This document shows, one piece after another, positions 49,872 through 59,875 of a stretch of 64,000 bases of DNA (positions are counted from its first letter, which is position 1; the number at the start of each line of letters is the position of its first letter). Both the position numbers and the translations under genes were made by a program. The notes under the pieces were generated by a model, which was not told where the DNA came from, did no database searches, and saw only the letters and a program-made list of their open reading frames with translations. Location of the stretch: NCBI GenBank assembly GCA_050950645.1, contig JBMNHZ010000009.1, forward strand, positions 1 through 64,000. The letters are read 5' to 3'. The stretch comes from BRH-c25 sp012519325 (GTDB lineage Bacteria; Bacillota; Clostridia; Lutisporales; Lutisporaceae).

Positions 49872-50960
49872 TCAGCTTTCCGCCCCTGCATCCGAAGGCT
49901 TGCTTTTTTCCCTTAAAGATAACAAAAGCAGCAGCAGGGGAATAACAATCTGAAAGGGGATAGAATAGTAAGGCCACACCTTTATAGCCCAATTGAACAA
50001 CTCAAGCACATTTTTAAATTCCCATATTGAAAGTACGACACAAAAGGTAGAGATTGCCCCGGTCAGCTTTCTGTGGTCGCCGATTCCCGCTATCTGGATT
50101 AAAGCTCTTACAGCCGCGTAAATGCAAACCGAAATTTTTACCCCTCCCCCGATCAGCAGGTTTATGTCTACGAGTGGTTCCACATTAAACCCAGGAATAA
50201 GCAGTGATATCGAATGGGGGATATAGGCGGCGCGAGCCATCAAATCACTTCTCAGAACAGATATATCTCTAAAAAATAATATAATTCCCAAAAGGATTGA
50301 AACTGCTGCTGATAAAAGCACAACTTTTTTTAGCTTTTCCTTTTTGTTTATATGCGGAAACAGCATAAGGAAGGCAACCGTTTCCCCAAAGGGAAAAGTT
50401 AGATAGCTAAAAGCTGCATTGAGCACAGGTGTCATGCCGTTTTCCAGGATAGGGAGGAAAGCCGTGAAATCATGGACAGTGATGAGCGACAGGCTGATAA
50501 TGAGGACTACTAAAGGTATCAGAGGCACCAGCAGCTCGTTTAACCTTCCTATCACCTCTATTCCGCTGTTTACTACATATGCTATAACAACTACAAAAAG
50601 CCCTATTATCACAACCATTGGTGTTTCCGGAAAAGTCACCGTGCAGATAAACTCGCCAAAACCCCTGAGCATAAGGGAAGCCAGGTGGATGAAATGCCAG
50701 GTATACAAAACGGCGAAAATATTGCCGGCAACTTTTCCTAGCTTTTCCTTTAAAATATCCACCAGAGTTTTTGATGGGTTCAGTAACGCAATGGCCGCAT
50801 AGACCCACATCAGCAAAGCGCCACCTGCTCCTCCGAGGAGCATGGCCAGCCATGCGTCGTTTTTTGCCCCATGTGGCGGAGTCAGTAGCATAGTGTCTCC
50901 AAAAAGAAAACCAGATAAAAGCAGAAACATCTGAATGCTTGATATCCGTGCTTTTTCCAT
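49872..50960 (-). CDS. gerAB: Spore germination permease, GerAB family
   Basis: Start is ATG 50960 (MEKARISSIQ), overlapping the stop of the small gene upstream as TAATG. The about 362-residue protein has ten hydrophobic helices and the GerAB/APC-family pattern (MFLLLSGFLFGDTMLLTPPH, then PLIPLVVLIISLSLITVH). It is the B subunit of a GerA-type nutrient receptor in the spore inner membrane and probably binds the germinant. It is the last gene of the operon A, C, D, B read right to left. Confidence 0.9.
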   Translation of the reverse strand: MEKARISSIQMFLLLSGFLFGDTMLLTPPHGAKNDAWLAMLLGGAGGALLMWVYAAIALLNPSKTLVDILKEKLGKVAGNIFAVLYTWHFIHLASLMLRGFGEFICTVTFPETPMVVIIGLFVVVIAYVVNSGIEVIGRLNELLVPLIPLVVLIISLSLITVHDFTAFLPILENGMTPVLNAAFSYLTFPFGETVAFLMLFPHINKKEKLKKVVLLSAAVSILLGIILFFRDISVLRSDLMARAAYIPHSISLLIPGFNVEPLVDINLLIGGGVKISVCIYAAVRALIQIAGIGDHRKLTGAISTFCVVLSIWEFKNVLELFNWAIKVWPYYSIPFQIVIPLLLLLLSLREKSKPSDAGAES

Positions 50961-51184
50961 TACTGCAAAACTCCAATCATCTTTAATGTTGCTTCTATCC
51001 ATTGGGAGGGGCTAGAAGGCCTTCTCCCTGATGCCAGAAGCAAACTGACAGCCAGGCTTGCCGCCATAAAGAAAATATATATTGCAAATACCCTCGCCCG
51101 TTCTTTTTTTCGTATAAACCTTTGCAAGTCATAAAAAATCAGGACAGCAAATACCGCTAAAACTATTATCATTATGTCATTCAT
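50960..51184 (-). CDS. Small two-helix germinant-receptor D-type subunit
   Basis: The 74-residue protein has two membrane helices (IMIIVLAVFAVLIFYDL and FAIYIFFMAASLAVSLLLA) and a short C-terminal tail. Small D subunits of this size are encoded in several Bacillus and Clostridium ger operons and modulate receptor function. It overlaps GerAC by eight bases and GerAB by one. Confidence 0.75.
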   Translation of the reverse strand: MNDIMIIVLAVFAVLIFYDLQRFIRKKERARVFAIYIFFMAASLAVSLLLASGRRPSSPSQWIEATLKMIGVLQ

Positions 51185-52361
51185 CCTTTTTTACCGGACT
51201 ATTGATAATACCTGTCCGCAATATTTCTGCATCCACTTTAATGTCAGCCGGAAGCTTGCTGAAAATGTCATTCCAGTCCTTCTTTGCATTTTTCCAGTAC
51301 TGCGGGTGGTATTTATGCACATACGTACCAAAACCGAATATGTCGCTGGAATATTCTTTTTGGGTCTTCTCCAGCGCCATCATGATTTCTTTTTTTATTT
51401 CCTCTCCCAGAGTTTTCTCCAGAACAGACAGATTATCCGGCGAGTCCAACCTGCCTTTTCCCTCGTATCCTCCCACATTGGCCTGAATCTCAACCTCGAC
51501 GGTAAGCATGGATGGTTCGCCGTTATCAAATGCCACATTGACTTTCCCTTTTGACCTTATAATTTCCATGGCTATTTTGCCCTTATCTGCAGGAACATTC
51601 ACAATAGCGCTTTTCACTTTATCTATTGCAAACAGGTACCCCCGTGTTTCATATGGGTCCAGCCAGCCCGCCAGCTTTCCTTCTTTAAATACGGCAGTGC
51701 CTTCTGTCCTGACCTCTTTTTCTCCGGCCTTTGATATTTGTCCAATGGCAGGCTGCCTTCCGCTGCCGCCCATATCTTTAATCAAGTCAATCAGCAAGGT
51801 TTTCTTCCCTGTTCCCCGTATAACGGTATTTTTTACCGTTTCATTTATATACACGGCAGGTATGGATTCCATATCAGTTTCCATTTCAAGGATTTCCCTT
51901 GGTGTTACGCCTTTTGCCACAAGAATTGCCATTAAGTAACTTATTCCATGGTCTCTCTGAAAAAAATCCAGGATTTCTTCAATGCCATCCTGAGAAAGCC
52001 TTTCACCAAGGATTAGAACCTGGGCTGGGCTTAAAAACAGCTCTTTGTCAACAATGGACAACATTCCTCTTGCAGCCTCTAAAACGGTTTCACCTTCATG
52101 GGACGCTACAAACACAGGCTTTGGCTGCTCACCTCCGCCTTTTCCCTTTCCGGAGGATGTGGATTGGATTGCGGCAGGTTCCACCACCTGGACGGTAAAA
52201 AGAACTTTGCCGTCTTCTGTCCGGTCCAGCCCCAGCCCTGCCACAATATTTATTTCAGTCAGGTCTTTATTGTTCCAGCAGCCGGTTAGCAGCAAAGGGA
52301 ATAAAAGCAAAAAGGCAATTCTTGCTATGCCGGTTCTTTTTTTGCCCTTTCTGTATATCAT
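51177..52361 (-). CDS. gerAC: Ger(x)C lipoprotein, GerAC family
   Basis: The 394-residue protein has a lipoprotein signal (IARIAFLLLFPLLLTGCWNN; lipobox LTGC), then EINIVAGLGLDRTEDGKVLF, typical of the Ger(x)C N-domain, and the conserved middle and C-terminal domains. It is the C subunit of the germinant receptor, anchored outside the spore inner membrane. The start overlaps the GerAA stop by four bases. The full length looks intact. Confidence 0.92.
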   Translation of the reverse strand: MIYRKGKKRTGIARIAFLLLFPLLLTGCWNNKDLTEINIVAGLGLDRTEDGKVLFTVQVVEPAAIQSTSSGKGKGGGEQPKPVFVASHEGETVLEAARGMLSIVDKELFLSPAQVLILGERLSQDGIEEILDFFQRDHGISYLMAILVAKGVTPREILEMETDMESIPAVYINETVKNTVIRGTGKKTLLIDLIKDMGGSGRQPAIGQISKAGEKEVRTEGTAVFKEGKLAGWLDPYETRGYLFAIDKVKSAIVNVPADKGKIAMEIIRSKGKVNVAFDNGEPSMLTVEVEIQANVGGYEGKGRLDSPDNLSVLEKTLGEEIKKEIMMALEKTQKEYSSDIFGFGTYVHKYHPQYWKNAKKDWNDIFSKLPADIKVDAEILRTGIINSPVKKDE

Positions 52362-53932
52362 GGTCTTGCTTTCACCTCCTGGCGTTTTGTCCCTTTTTCA
52401 CCTCCGGCATTTTCCTGCCGCAGTATCTTCGGCCTTGTCACCATAGCCCAGATGGGCACCACCACAATAGAATCCTTGAGATCATTAACCGTAAGCGGTG
52501 AAAAAGGCGCCATATAGGGAATACCAAAGGAACGCAGCCTGCAGAGGTGTATAAAAACAGCCACAGCCACAAAGAGAATTCCAAGGAAGCCTAAGAAATT
52601 GGCCGCAGCCAGGAATGCAAAGCGCAGCAGCATGCTTGCCCGGATGAGCGGCGGGGCAACAAAGGTGCAGATAGCCGTAATAGCTACGATGATCACCATC
52701 AGGTTGCTGGCAATTCCCGCCGCTACCGTAGCCTCACCCAGCACAATTGCACCCACAATGCTGAGCGCCTGGCCGATGGGCCTTGGCATTCGAACACCCG
52801 CTTCGCGCAGGAGCTCAAAGGCTATAATCATCAATATCGCTTCGGTAAAAGGCGAGAAAGGGATTCCCTGCCGTGAAGCCGCCAGAGTGATCATCAGCTT
52901 GAACGGGATGACCGTATGATGAAAGCTGACCAGCGCCACATACATGGCCGGCAGCAGGTTTGATACCAGCAGCGCAATCAGGCGCATCAGGCGCATAAAG
53001 GTTGCAAAATAGGCGTGATCATAGTAATCATCCGTAGTCTGTATGCATTCTATAAAAAGATACGGAACCGCAAGGACATGGGGCGTGCCGTCGCAGAATA
53101 TGGCCACACGCCCCTCCAGCAGCTTTCCGGCCAGCTTGTCGCATTTTTCGCTGTTCCCCACCGTGGGAAAAAGGGATAATCGGCTGTCAGAAATGAACTG
53201 CTCAATAATACCGGTATCAAGTATGGCATCGGTCTTGATTTTCTTGAGCCTCTCCCGCACTTCCCTGACAATCTCCTCATTGGCAATCCCCTTGATATAG
53301 CAGATGCAGACATCGGTTTTTGTCTGCTTCCCGAGCTGCATCATTTCCAGCTTGAGATTCGGGTTTTTGATTCTCTTTCGAATAAGAGTCGTATTTGTAA
53401 GCAGGTTTTCGACAAAGCCTTCCCTTGCACCTCTGATGGATGTCTCCGTATCGGGTTGCTCCACCTGACGGCCCTGCGGAGCTTTTACTCCAATCACCAG
53501 TGCTTTTTCTTCGCCGTCAATAAAAAGCAAGGCTTCACCGGACACGATGCCGTCCACCGCCTGCCTCATATCATTGGCTTCTTTTATGTCGTTGTTGATG
53601 ACTATACATTCTTTAAGCTGTTCAAATATGCGGCTGCCTTCATGCAATTCCGTATTTGAGAAAAAGTCAATGATTGGGCGGATCACATCCTGGTTCAATA
53701 CTCTCTTGTCAACAAAACCTTTGATATATGCCACCAGTATTCTAATCGATCTTTTTTTCCCGCATGAAATTTCCCGATGCATAAAATCGCTGCAGTCAGA
53801 AAATATTTCGCTAAGTCTGTCCTTAACAGCTTCAACTGTTTTCGGTATTTGTTCGTATGAATCAACATGTGCATCATCATCGTTAGTGTTTTCATTTCCT
53901 GTTCTGTTTCGTTTTCTTATTCTTCCAAGCAT
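52358..53932 (-). CDS. gerAA: Spore germination protein GerAA
   Basis: This 524-residue protein has a large soluble N-domain (about 1-285) and a membrane C-domain. The N-domain includes ISCGKKRSIRILVAYIKGFV and TETSIRGAREGFVENLLTNTTLIRKR, the family hallmark. The C-domain has four to five helices (LIALLVSNLLPAMYVALVSF, EAILMIIAFELLREAGVRMP and later). It is the A subunit of the GerA receptor, which forms an oligomeric channel. It heads the operon. This operon indicates a spore-forming host. Confidence 0.95.
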   Translation of the reverse strand: MLGRIRKRNRTGNENTNDDDAHVDSYEQIPKTVEAVKDRLSEIFSDCSDFMHREISCGKKRSIRILVAYIKGFVDKRVLNQDVIRPIIDFFSNTELHEGSRIFEQLKECIVINNDIKEANDMRQAVDGIVSGEALLFIDGEEKALVIGVKAPQGRQVEQPDTETSIRGAREGFVENLLTNTTLIRKRIKNPNLKLEMMQLGKQTKTDVCICYIKGIANEEIVREVRERLKKIKTDAILDTGIIEQFISDSRLSLFPTVGNSEKCDKLAGKLLEGRVAIFCDGTPHVLAVPYLFIECIQTTDDYYDHAYFATFMRLMRLIALLVSNLLPAMYVALVSFHHTVIPFKLMITLAASRQGIPFSPFTEAILMIIAFELLREAGVRMPRPIGQALSIVGAIVLGEATVAAGIASNLMVIIVAITAICTFVAPPLIRASMLLRFAFLAAANFLGFLGILFVAVAVFIHLCRLRSFGIPYMAPFSPLTVNDLKDSIVVVPIWAMVTRPKILRQENAGGEKGTKRQEVKARP

Positions 53933-54142
53933 TTTTTATCACCTGTTTTATATTATAACCATTATTTGGCCGTGAAATACACAAATAGAGTTTTCAAGAA
54001 GCAAGCTCCTTTGAATAAAAAAATAAAAGCCCTGCAATCAGAGCTTTCTTACTTTCACTATCTCTTATATGGCTATTTCATCAATCATACCGCTATACCC
54101 CAGCACCAGGTTGTCCTTTTCCTTTTTCGCCTTAGTAGAAGC

Positions 54143-55668
54143 CTATACATGACACACATTATTGGTAACTATTTGGTAAGTGTGCAATAGTCCAACCTTC
54201 TACTATATCGAAAAGGCGCCGTAAACCTCGCCAAATTACTTTTACACCTGGGTTTCCATCACATTTTCGTCCGAGAAACCCGCCTAGTTTGGCAATCATA
54301 AGAGTTGCTTCTTTTAATGTCGGAGGTTGGGCAGGTGGAATAGACACTTTGTTTATTACACAATAGAGCGCTTGCCACTCATTTTTTTCTAATATATTAT
54401 CACAAGAAACTTCAGGTTCAGCCTCGGATTGGTATTTAACCCAAAGAAGTTTCCATGCAATCACAGAGTATAAGGAAATTGCATTTTGCAAGCTGTTGAC
54501 GCTTTCTAACTGAAGCTCTTCAACCTTGCAGCCACTTTTTAGAACATAATGATAACGCTCTATTCTCCAACGTTGCCTGTACCACTTGACTTTTTCAACT
54601 GCTTGCTCTAGGTTTTCTATAGGCAATGTTGTAAGAAGAAGCCAATATATTGGTTTTACTCCTTCAGGAGGGTTTGTTTCTTGTGCTAAAACTATATATA
54701 GTTTTAGGTCGGATAGTGATTTAGAGTTTATTACTCTTTTAGTACGCTTGATTGTGACCGGACAGAACTTTATAGATAGAGTAGCTTCTCTAGGGGAGCG
54801 CTTACCCTCAATATCCCTAGGAAGATTCACTGTAATATTGCCACAAGCAGAATTACTTTCAATTTCATTGATTAACTTTTTTCCTTTTTCTTTTATCAAT
54901 CTGTTTTGACACACTCTCACAAGTATATGTTTTGCTGAGTTACTGCTTCACTAAAGAATTCATATATATCTGCCTCGCGGTCACAAACAGTAACAGTATT
55001 AATGTATTTGGGAACATTCTTAAGGCTTAGATTGAGTGTATCAAGCCATCGCTGGCTTTCCTTATTAGAAATATGAAGATCATCTCTAGTGTGATGTTTA
55101 CCATAGTCTGCAAGGTCAAGAGTCTAAATATGTTGTGCTAAAATTCCTAGAAGAAGACCTTCTTCAGTTACAGCAAATGCTGTATGAACTTTTAAACCGA
55201 GTGCGCTTTGTGACATGCAATAGTTGCCCAAACCTTTTGTAGCAGGATGGGTTCTGTAATCCAATGATGTTGTATCCTGAACTACTAGAACAGTTTGATA
55301 TTTTTTCATGCGTTCTATTGTTTGCTCTCTATGTGTCATTAATATAGCCTCCTGTGTAACTCGTTTATTACTGAAAAACCTGTAGGCTGCTCTGGTTGCA
55401 GAATAGGATTGGCATGCCTCAGGTATAGAGCTTACAGGATTAGAATATGCTACATCGGCTATTTGCATAAGTCTTTTTACTATTCTATCATCAGCAAATG
55501 GTGCATCAGAGAATTCATTCATTACCCAACTATTTGTATACATTTTATCCCCCACAAAAACATAGATTTAAATGTATACTACTATATTTGTTTATCAATG
55601 TTCAAAGGAACGTTTTACCTAAAAAGTTAAGTTACCAATAAATTGCCAAAGTTATGTGTCATGTATAG
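54143..55668 (-). mobile_element. IS4-family (Tn5/IS50-like) insertion sequence, dead
   Basis: CTATACATGACACA at 54143 is inverted at the right end (to 55668), followed inside each end by related TTATTGGTAAC words. The span of 1,526 bp fits an IS4-group element. The single transposase gene inside is broken. Confidence 0.7.
54159..55555 (-). pseudogene. IS4-family transposase, interrupted by frameshifts
   Basis: Three frames together give a Tn5-like transposase. The 5' part (55555-55124) has the N-terminal DNA-binding domain (ACQSYSATRAAYRFFSNKRV) and first catalytic Asp in VLVVQDTTSLDY. The middle part (about 55118-54930) has CDREADIYEF with the second Asp. The 3' part (54920-54159) has the Y-R-E-K signature YRQRWRIERYHYVLK with the catalytic Glu. 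At least two indels and an in-frame stop separate them, so it is inactive unless supplied in trans. Confidence 0.82.
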
Positions 55669-55810
55669 AACGCAGTGAAGGATCTTTTCAGGTACTCCTT
55701 AAGGGTCTAAGATCCTTCGCTTACGCTCAGGATGACATGCTACAGTCGGAGTACTTCACAAACCCTTGCTATTATGTCGCATTATTCTTCTAATGTGCCG
55801 AGCCGATTTT

Positions 55811-56677
55811 TTATGAGTTAATTTTATACTCGGTTGGAGAGATTCCAACCTTTTTCTTGAAGGTAGATGTAAAATGGCTATGGCTGGAGAAACCGCACAT
55901 CATACTTATTTCTGTAACAGTATATTCATTAGATTTTAGCATTTTTTTTGCCTTTTCAATTTTAAGATTCAAGAGATATTCATATGGAGTTCTGCCTGTT
56001 TCAGCTTTGAAACTCCTAATAAAGATAAATTTGTTAGTTTGTATAAGCTCCGACATTTCATCGCAGGAAATATTGCTATAGTAGTTTTCATTCATGTAAT
56101 CTATGACTTTTTTTATATTTTCTTTCTTATATTTCAGAGTATTTTGCGGTTTGGATCGAAGGTTATTATCTATGTGACTGGTAAGCTTTCCCGCTATCAG
56201 CAAGCTAAGGTGCTCTATAATAAAATCATGACCAAGCTGTTTATACTTCAACTCTTCAAGAAACAAACGTATCAACATACTGAGATCATGGTTGATATTA
56301 AAGGAGTCATTGGAAAATATAATATCAGGGGAATTAAACATATTGACGGAAACATTTTGCATAAAGCTTTTGCTGACATGTATTCCGCAAAGGGGAAACC
56401 CGTCTTGATCTTCGGCCATACCGTGCTCTTGCATAGGATTGATGGCAAATAATGAATTTGTGGATCTGTGGTGTATTTTGTTATCTAATAATGCAGAGGG
56501 AATATCTGCATAAGCCATGATGAATTCGTAGCTGTCGTGGCAGTGAGTTCCATGAGCAATATTTGTAGTTTTATCGGTAACAACCACAGCAACATTATCA
56601 AGATAATAGTTTTCGATAGTTGATTTTGAACTATCATTATTTTTAAAAGGGATAGCACCTGTCAAATCGAGAGACAT
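55811..56677 (-). CDS. AraC-family transcription regulator
   Basis: In this 288-residue protein the N-terminal half is a cupin-like sensor (TNIAHGTHCHDSYEFIMAYAD with His ligands, and FAINPMQEHGM). The last 100 residues carry two helix-turn-helix units (SCDEMSELIQTNKFIFIRSF and TVTEISMMCGFSSHSHFTST) ending in KVGISPTEYK. Such regulators usually respond to a sugar or host-derived ligand and control a neighbouring transport operon. None is adjacent here; it is flanked by insertion sequences and may be separated from its targets. Confidence 0.88.
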   Translation of the reverse strand: MSLDLTGAIPFKNNDSSKSTIENYYLDNVAVVVTDKTTNIAHGTHCHDSYEFIMAYADIPSALLDNKIHHRSTNSLFAINPMQEHGMAEDQDGFPLCGIHVSKSFMQNVSVNMFNSPDIIFSNDSFNINHDLSMLIRLFLEELKYKQLGHDFIIEHLSLLIAGKLTSHIDNNLRSKPQNTLKYKKENIKKVIDYMNENYYSNISCDEMSELIQTNKFIFIRSFKAETGRTPYEYLLNLKIEKAKKMLKSNEYTVTEISMMCGFSSHSHFTSTFKKKVGISPTEYKINS

Positions 56678-56869
56678 ATTCCCACCTCCTTGTACAATTA
56701 TTTTGTATTAAATCAGTGACCAAAGCCACTGTTCGACCCATTAAAAGTCATAGTTAACATAACACTTCAAATTTTATTCTTTTCCAAACATCAAGCACAT
56801 CATCCGGCTTCACATCTTAGCCATTATGCCAGCGTTTGTTGGCCTGAACTTTGACAATCATGTATAATA

Positions 56870-57086
56870 TCTTCCGGACTTGGAAGGTGTGTGTTTCACC
56901 TCCTGGGACGGACCTTGGCGGGCCGATTACCCGTATGAAAGAGTATTTTTCCATTCCGGTAAGTCTACATGATTTGGCTGGTTGAGGCCAGCTTTTTAGC
57001 TGGTTCCTCGTGTCACATGCAAGGTTGTTTGCTTACATGAGAAGGAATGGAGGCTTTTAAGTCCATTAATTTTTTAAGGAGGCATT
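56870..57086 (+). ncRNA. Candidate IS110 bridge-RNA leader
   Basis: The 409-bp gap between AraC and the IS110 transposase has a TATAAT at 56863-56868, with TTGGCC 18 bases upstream, and then about 215 bases of hairpin-rich DNA before the transposase start. Examples are AGGTG...CACCT near 56887 and CCAGCT-TTT-AGCTGG near 56990. IS110 elements encode a structured bridge RNA in this position that pairs with donor and target. Loop pairing cannot be assigned without the flanking junctions. Confidence 0.5.
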
Positions 57087-58379
57087 TTGATGAATTTCAG
57101 ACCTATTGCAGGAATCGATGTAGGTAAATTCTTCAGTGAGATGGCAATTCTTTCTCCATCCAATGAAGTGATTGCCCGCATGAAGATCCACCATGATTCC
57201 AGTTCTGACGTTGAAAGAGTCGTTGAATTACTGAAAAAAACGGAAAAGGACTTTGATTCTAGGCCTTTCGTCGTCATGGAATCCACCGGGCACTATCACA
57301 AAATCCTTTTCCATTCACTTTGTAAAGCTGGATTGGAGGTCTCCATCATAAACCCCATCCAGACTGATTCTATCAAAAATATTGGAATCAGAAAAGTGAA
57401 AAATGATAAAGCTGATGCCCGGAAAATTGCCCTGCTATACAGATTTCAGGAGCTTAAAACTACTAATATCCCCGATGAGGATATTGAATGCCTGCGAAGT
57501 CTTTGCCGACAGTACTACAAGCTCTCTGACGAACTTACTGCCTACAAAAACAGGCTTACGGGTATTGTTGACCAACTCATGTTAAACTTCAAGGATGTAT
57601 TCCCCAACATCTTTTCAAAGGCTGCTCTTGCAGTATTGGAGAAATATCCTACGCCTGCGCATATTCTTAAAGCGAACAGGAACAAGTTGATTGCACTGAT
57701 CCAGAAGAATTCTCGCAGAAGCCTTAAGTGGTCAACTGCAAAGTATAATCTTTTGGTCTCCAAAGCCAGAGAGTTTGCGCCTTTGACTGTTCATAATTCC
57801 TCGAACATTGCTATGCTGGGTGTCTACATATCCATGATCAGAACTCTGGAAGATAACTTGGCGAAGGTCCTAAAAACCATTCATCTATTGATCGCTGAAG
57901 ATATGGCAAAGGATATGCCCATGCTAGCATTAACTCTTGAACTTTTGCAGAGCCTGCCAGGTATTGGCCTTCTTACTGCTGCCACCATTCTAGCAGAAAT
58001 CGGCGATTTTTCCGCTTTCTCTAAGCCGGGAAAACTGGTTGCTTACTTTGGCATTGACCCCTCTGTGATGCAATCCGGAGAATTTACCGGCACACGGAAT
58101 AAAATGTCCAAGAGAGGTTCCAGGCTACTTCGCAGGGTTCTTTTTACAACTGCTCTTGCCAATATCCGAACTAAGCGGAATAAAGAGGCTTGCAACCCTG
58201 TATTACTTGAATTCTACAAGCAAAAGTGCCAGAGTAAACCTAAGAAGGTAGCTTTGGGAGCAGTTATGCGTAAGATCATCATTTACATCTTTGCTGTTCT
58301 AAGGGACAGAAAACCGTACCAGTTACGCAGTCCTCAGGAACATGCTCAGATATTAGCAGCAAAGCATATAGCAGCTTAG
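57087..58379 (+). CDS. IS110-family transposase (recombinase)
   Basis: The 430-residue protein starts at GGAGG + ATG (57090 region, MNFRPIAGIDVGK). The N-terminal RuvC-like DEDD domain shows GIDVGKFFSEMAI (Asp), VVMESTGHYHK (Glu) and KNDKADARKIALL (Asp pair). The C-terminal domain has LQSLPGIGLLTAATILAEIG, then NKMSKRGSRLLRRVLF with the catalytic Ser. All sites are intact and the length is normal, so the element could be active. The family uses a non-coding bridge RNA to choose its target. Confidence 0.93.
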   Translation: MMNFRPIAGIDVGKFFSEMAILSPSNEVIARMKIHHDSSSDVERVVELLKKTEKDFDSRPFVVMESTGHYHKILFHSLCKAGLEVSIINPIQTDSIKNIGIRKVKNDKADARKIALLYRFQELKTTNIPDEDIECLRSLCRQYYKLSDELTAYKNRLTGIVDQLMLNFKDVFPNIFSKAALAVLEKYPTPAHILKANRNKLIALIQKNSRRSLKWSTAKYNLLVSKAREFAPLTVHNSSNIAMLGVYISMIRTLEDNLAKVLKTIHLLIAEDMAKDMPMLALTLELLQSLPGIGLLTAATILAEIGDFSAFSKPGKLVAYFGIDPSVMQSGEFTGTRNKMSKRGSRLLRRVLFTTALANIRTKRNKEACNPVLLEFYKQKCQSKPKKVALGAVMRKIIIYIFAVLRDRKPYQLRSPQEHAQILAAKHIAA

Positions 58380-58718
58380 CAGTACTTGCACTTGATGTTT
58401 AGTTTTCAAGGATCAGTATTTCATTTTAGACCAGCTATTTTATGTCTACTTCGCAAAGGTGGTCTTGTTGTTATGCATTTTTTCTATGTCAGGAGTTTTC
58501 AAAAATTCATAAAGCTTTTTCTTAAAAACTCTTGACTTTAATTAGCTGGTCTTTTAATAAAATCTATAGCCATGTGCATAATCCAAACCCATTGATATAG
58601 GCGGTCTCTATGCACATAAAATTTGTTTGCCACTCAATATATGATAGGATTTCCTCCCGTAAATGTCGAATTAAGTAATCATCACAATCAATAATCCGCA
58701 AAAACAGGAGGAACCCCT
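58380..58718 (+). other. Intergenic region with IS110 right end
   Basis: No gene is visible. The words AGACCAGCTA (about 58428) and TAGCTGGTCT (about 58545) form a long-range inverted repeat. The right boundary of the IS110 element probably lies in the first 100-170 bases. Confidence 0.4.
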
Positions 58719-59747
58719 ATGCATCAACAATTAATAATGAACATCATTGATCTGTTTACTCCTCAATCCAAAGTAGAATTCTATACTAAAATATTTGATA
58801 CACTTGACCTCTCAGGATTTCCCGATGAAGCTAACACAAAAACTTCCGCCCCGGATGGATTCTCACGTCACGCGCTCTTCAGAGCTTTCATGGTTATGAA
58901 GTGTGAGAAGTTTTCTGAAATTACCCAACTCCAGGAATATCTCTTTAATAACCAAATCATCGCTCACACCTGCGGCTTCGACATAATGAAAAAGACGTTT
59001 CATCAAGAATACCGCCCATAGATGGTTCTCGGCTGTTATGCAGTCCCAGGTCAAAGCATTGGTTTCTCTTGGCCTTATCGATGGAAGCTTTATATCACTT
59101 GATTCCACTTCTATTGAAGCCAATACTGCCAAGAATAATTCCAAATCATTTGATAAGACCCGTTTTGACAAATCCATACTTCCAAAGTCTGATAAGGACT
59201 GTAAACTTGGAGTCAGAACCGCCAGCAATGCCTACAATGAGAAAAATTACGAGTTCTACTGGGGCTACAAGAACCATATTCTTGTAGATGCCATCACTGG
59301 CCTGCCTATTGCTGAAGTTACAACCACTGCCAATATCACCGACAGCGAAATAGCTATTCCATTACTTAAGAGCACCCACTCCTGGCTTCCTCTTGATGAA
59401 ACTTACTTTATTGCAGATAAGGTTACGATGCAAGAGATATTTACAACTTCGTCCATGATGAACTTCATGGGCATTGCTTTATCCCTTTGAATCAAAGAAG
59501 CACAAAGAAAAATCGTAAGACACTTGCCTGTGGAAATCCGATATGCGAAGCCGGCTTTGCCATGCAGAAAGATGGCCATCAGTATCTCAAGGGCAGTATC
59601 AAGCAAAAATACCGATGCCCGTTTCATTGTTCAATCTTGCTAAATACCATTTATTTCAAGGACTTATCCCTTAAAAACATTAATTATGCTCATGCCTTTA
59701 AAATCTATTATATCAGAAATTCTTACCAATTACATAAGAATTTTTAA
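58719..59747 (+). pseudogene. IS1182-like (IS5 superfamily) transposase, broken
   Basis: Three frames: 58719-59021 (N-domain, APDGFSRHALFRAFMVMKCE), 59038-59490 (LIDGSFISLDSTSIEANTAK with the first Asp, GYKNHILVDAITGLPIAEV) and 59487 onward (a zinc-type CPFHC remnant). Indels separate them and the third catalytic region is lost. It is a decayed copy next to the intact IS110. Confidence 0.8.
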
Positions 59748-59875
59748 TTATATGAAAATACAGTCAATAAGTTGAAAGACTTTTTGGCATAATTTTCTTA
59801 TAATGAAAGTGGTTAAACTGCATAAATTCGTAGTAAAATGTGCCGCATTATTTTATTGTAGAAGGAAGTGAGGAT

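Noticed and set aside
56851..56868. Promoter TTGACA/TATAAT before IS110
   Set aside because: The TTGACA at 56851 is only six bases from TATAAT, too close to serve as its -35; a weaker TTGGCC at 18 bases was used instead.
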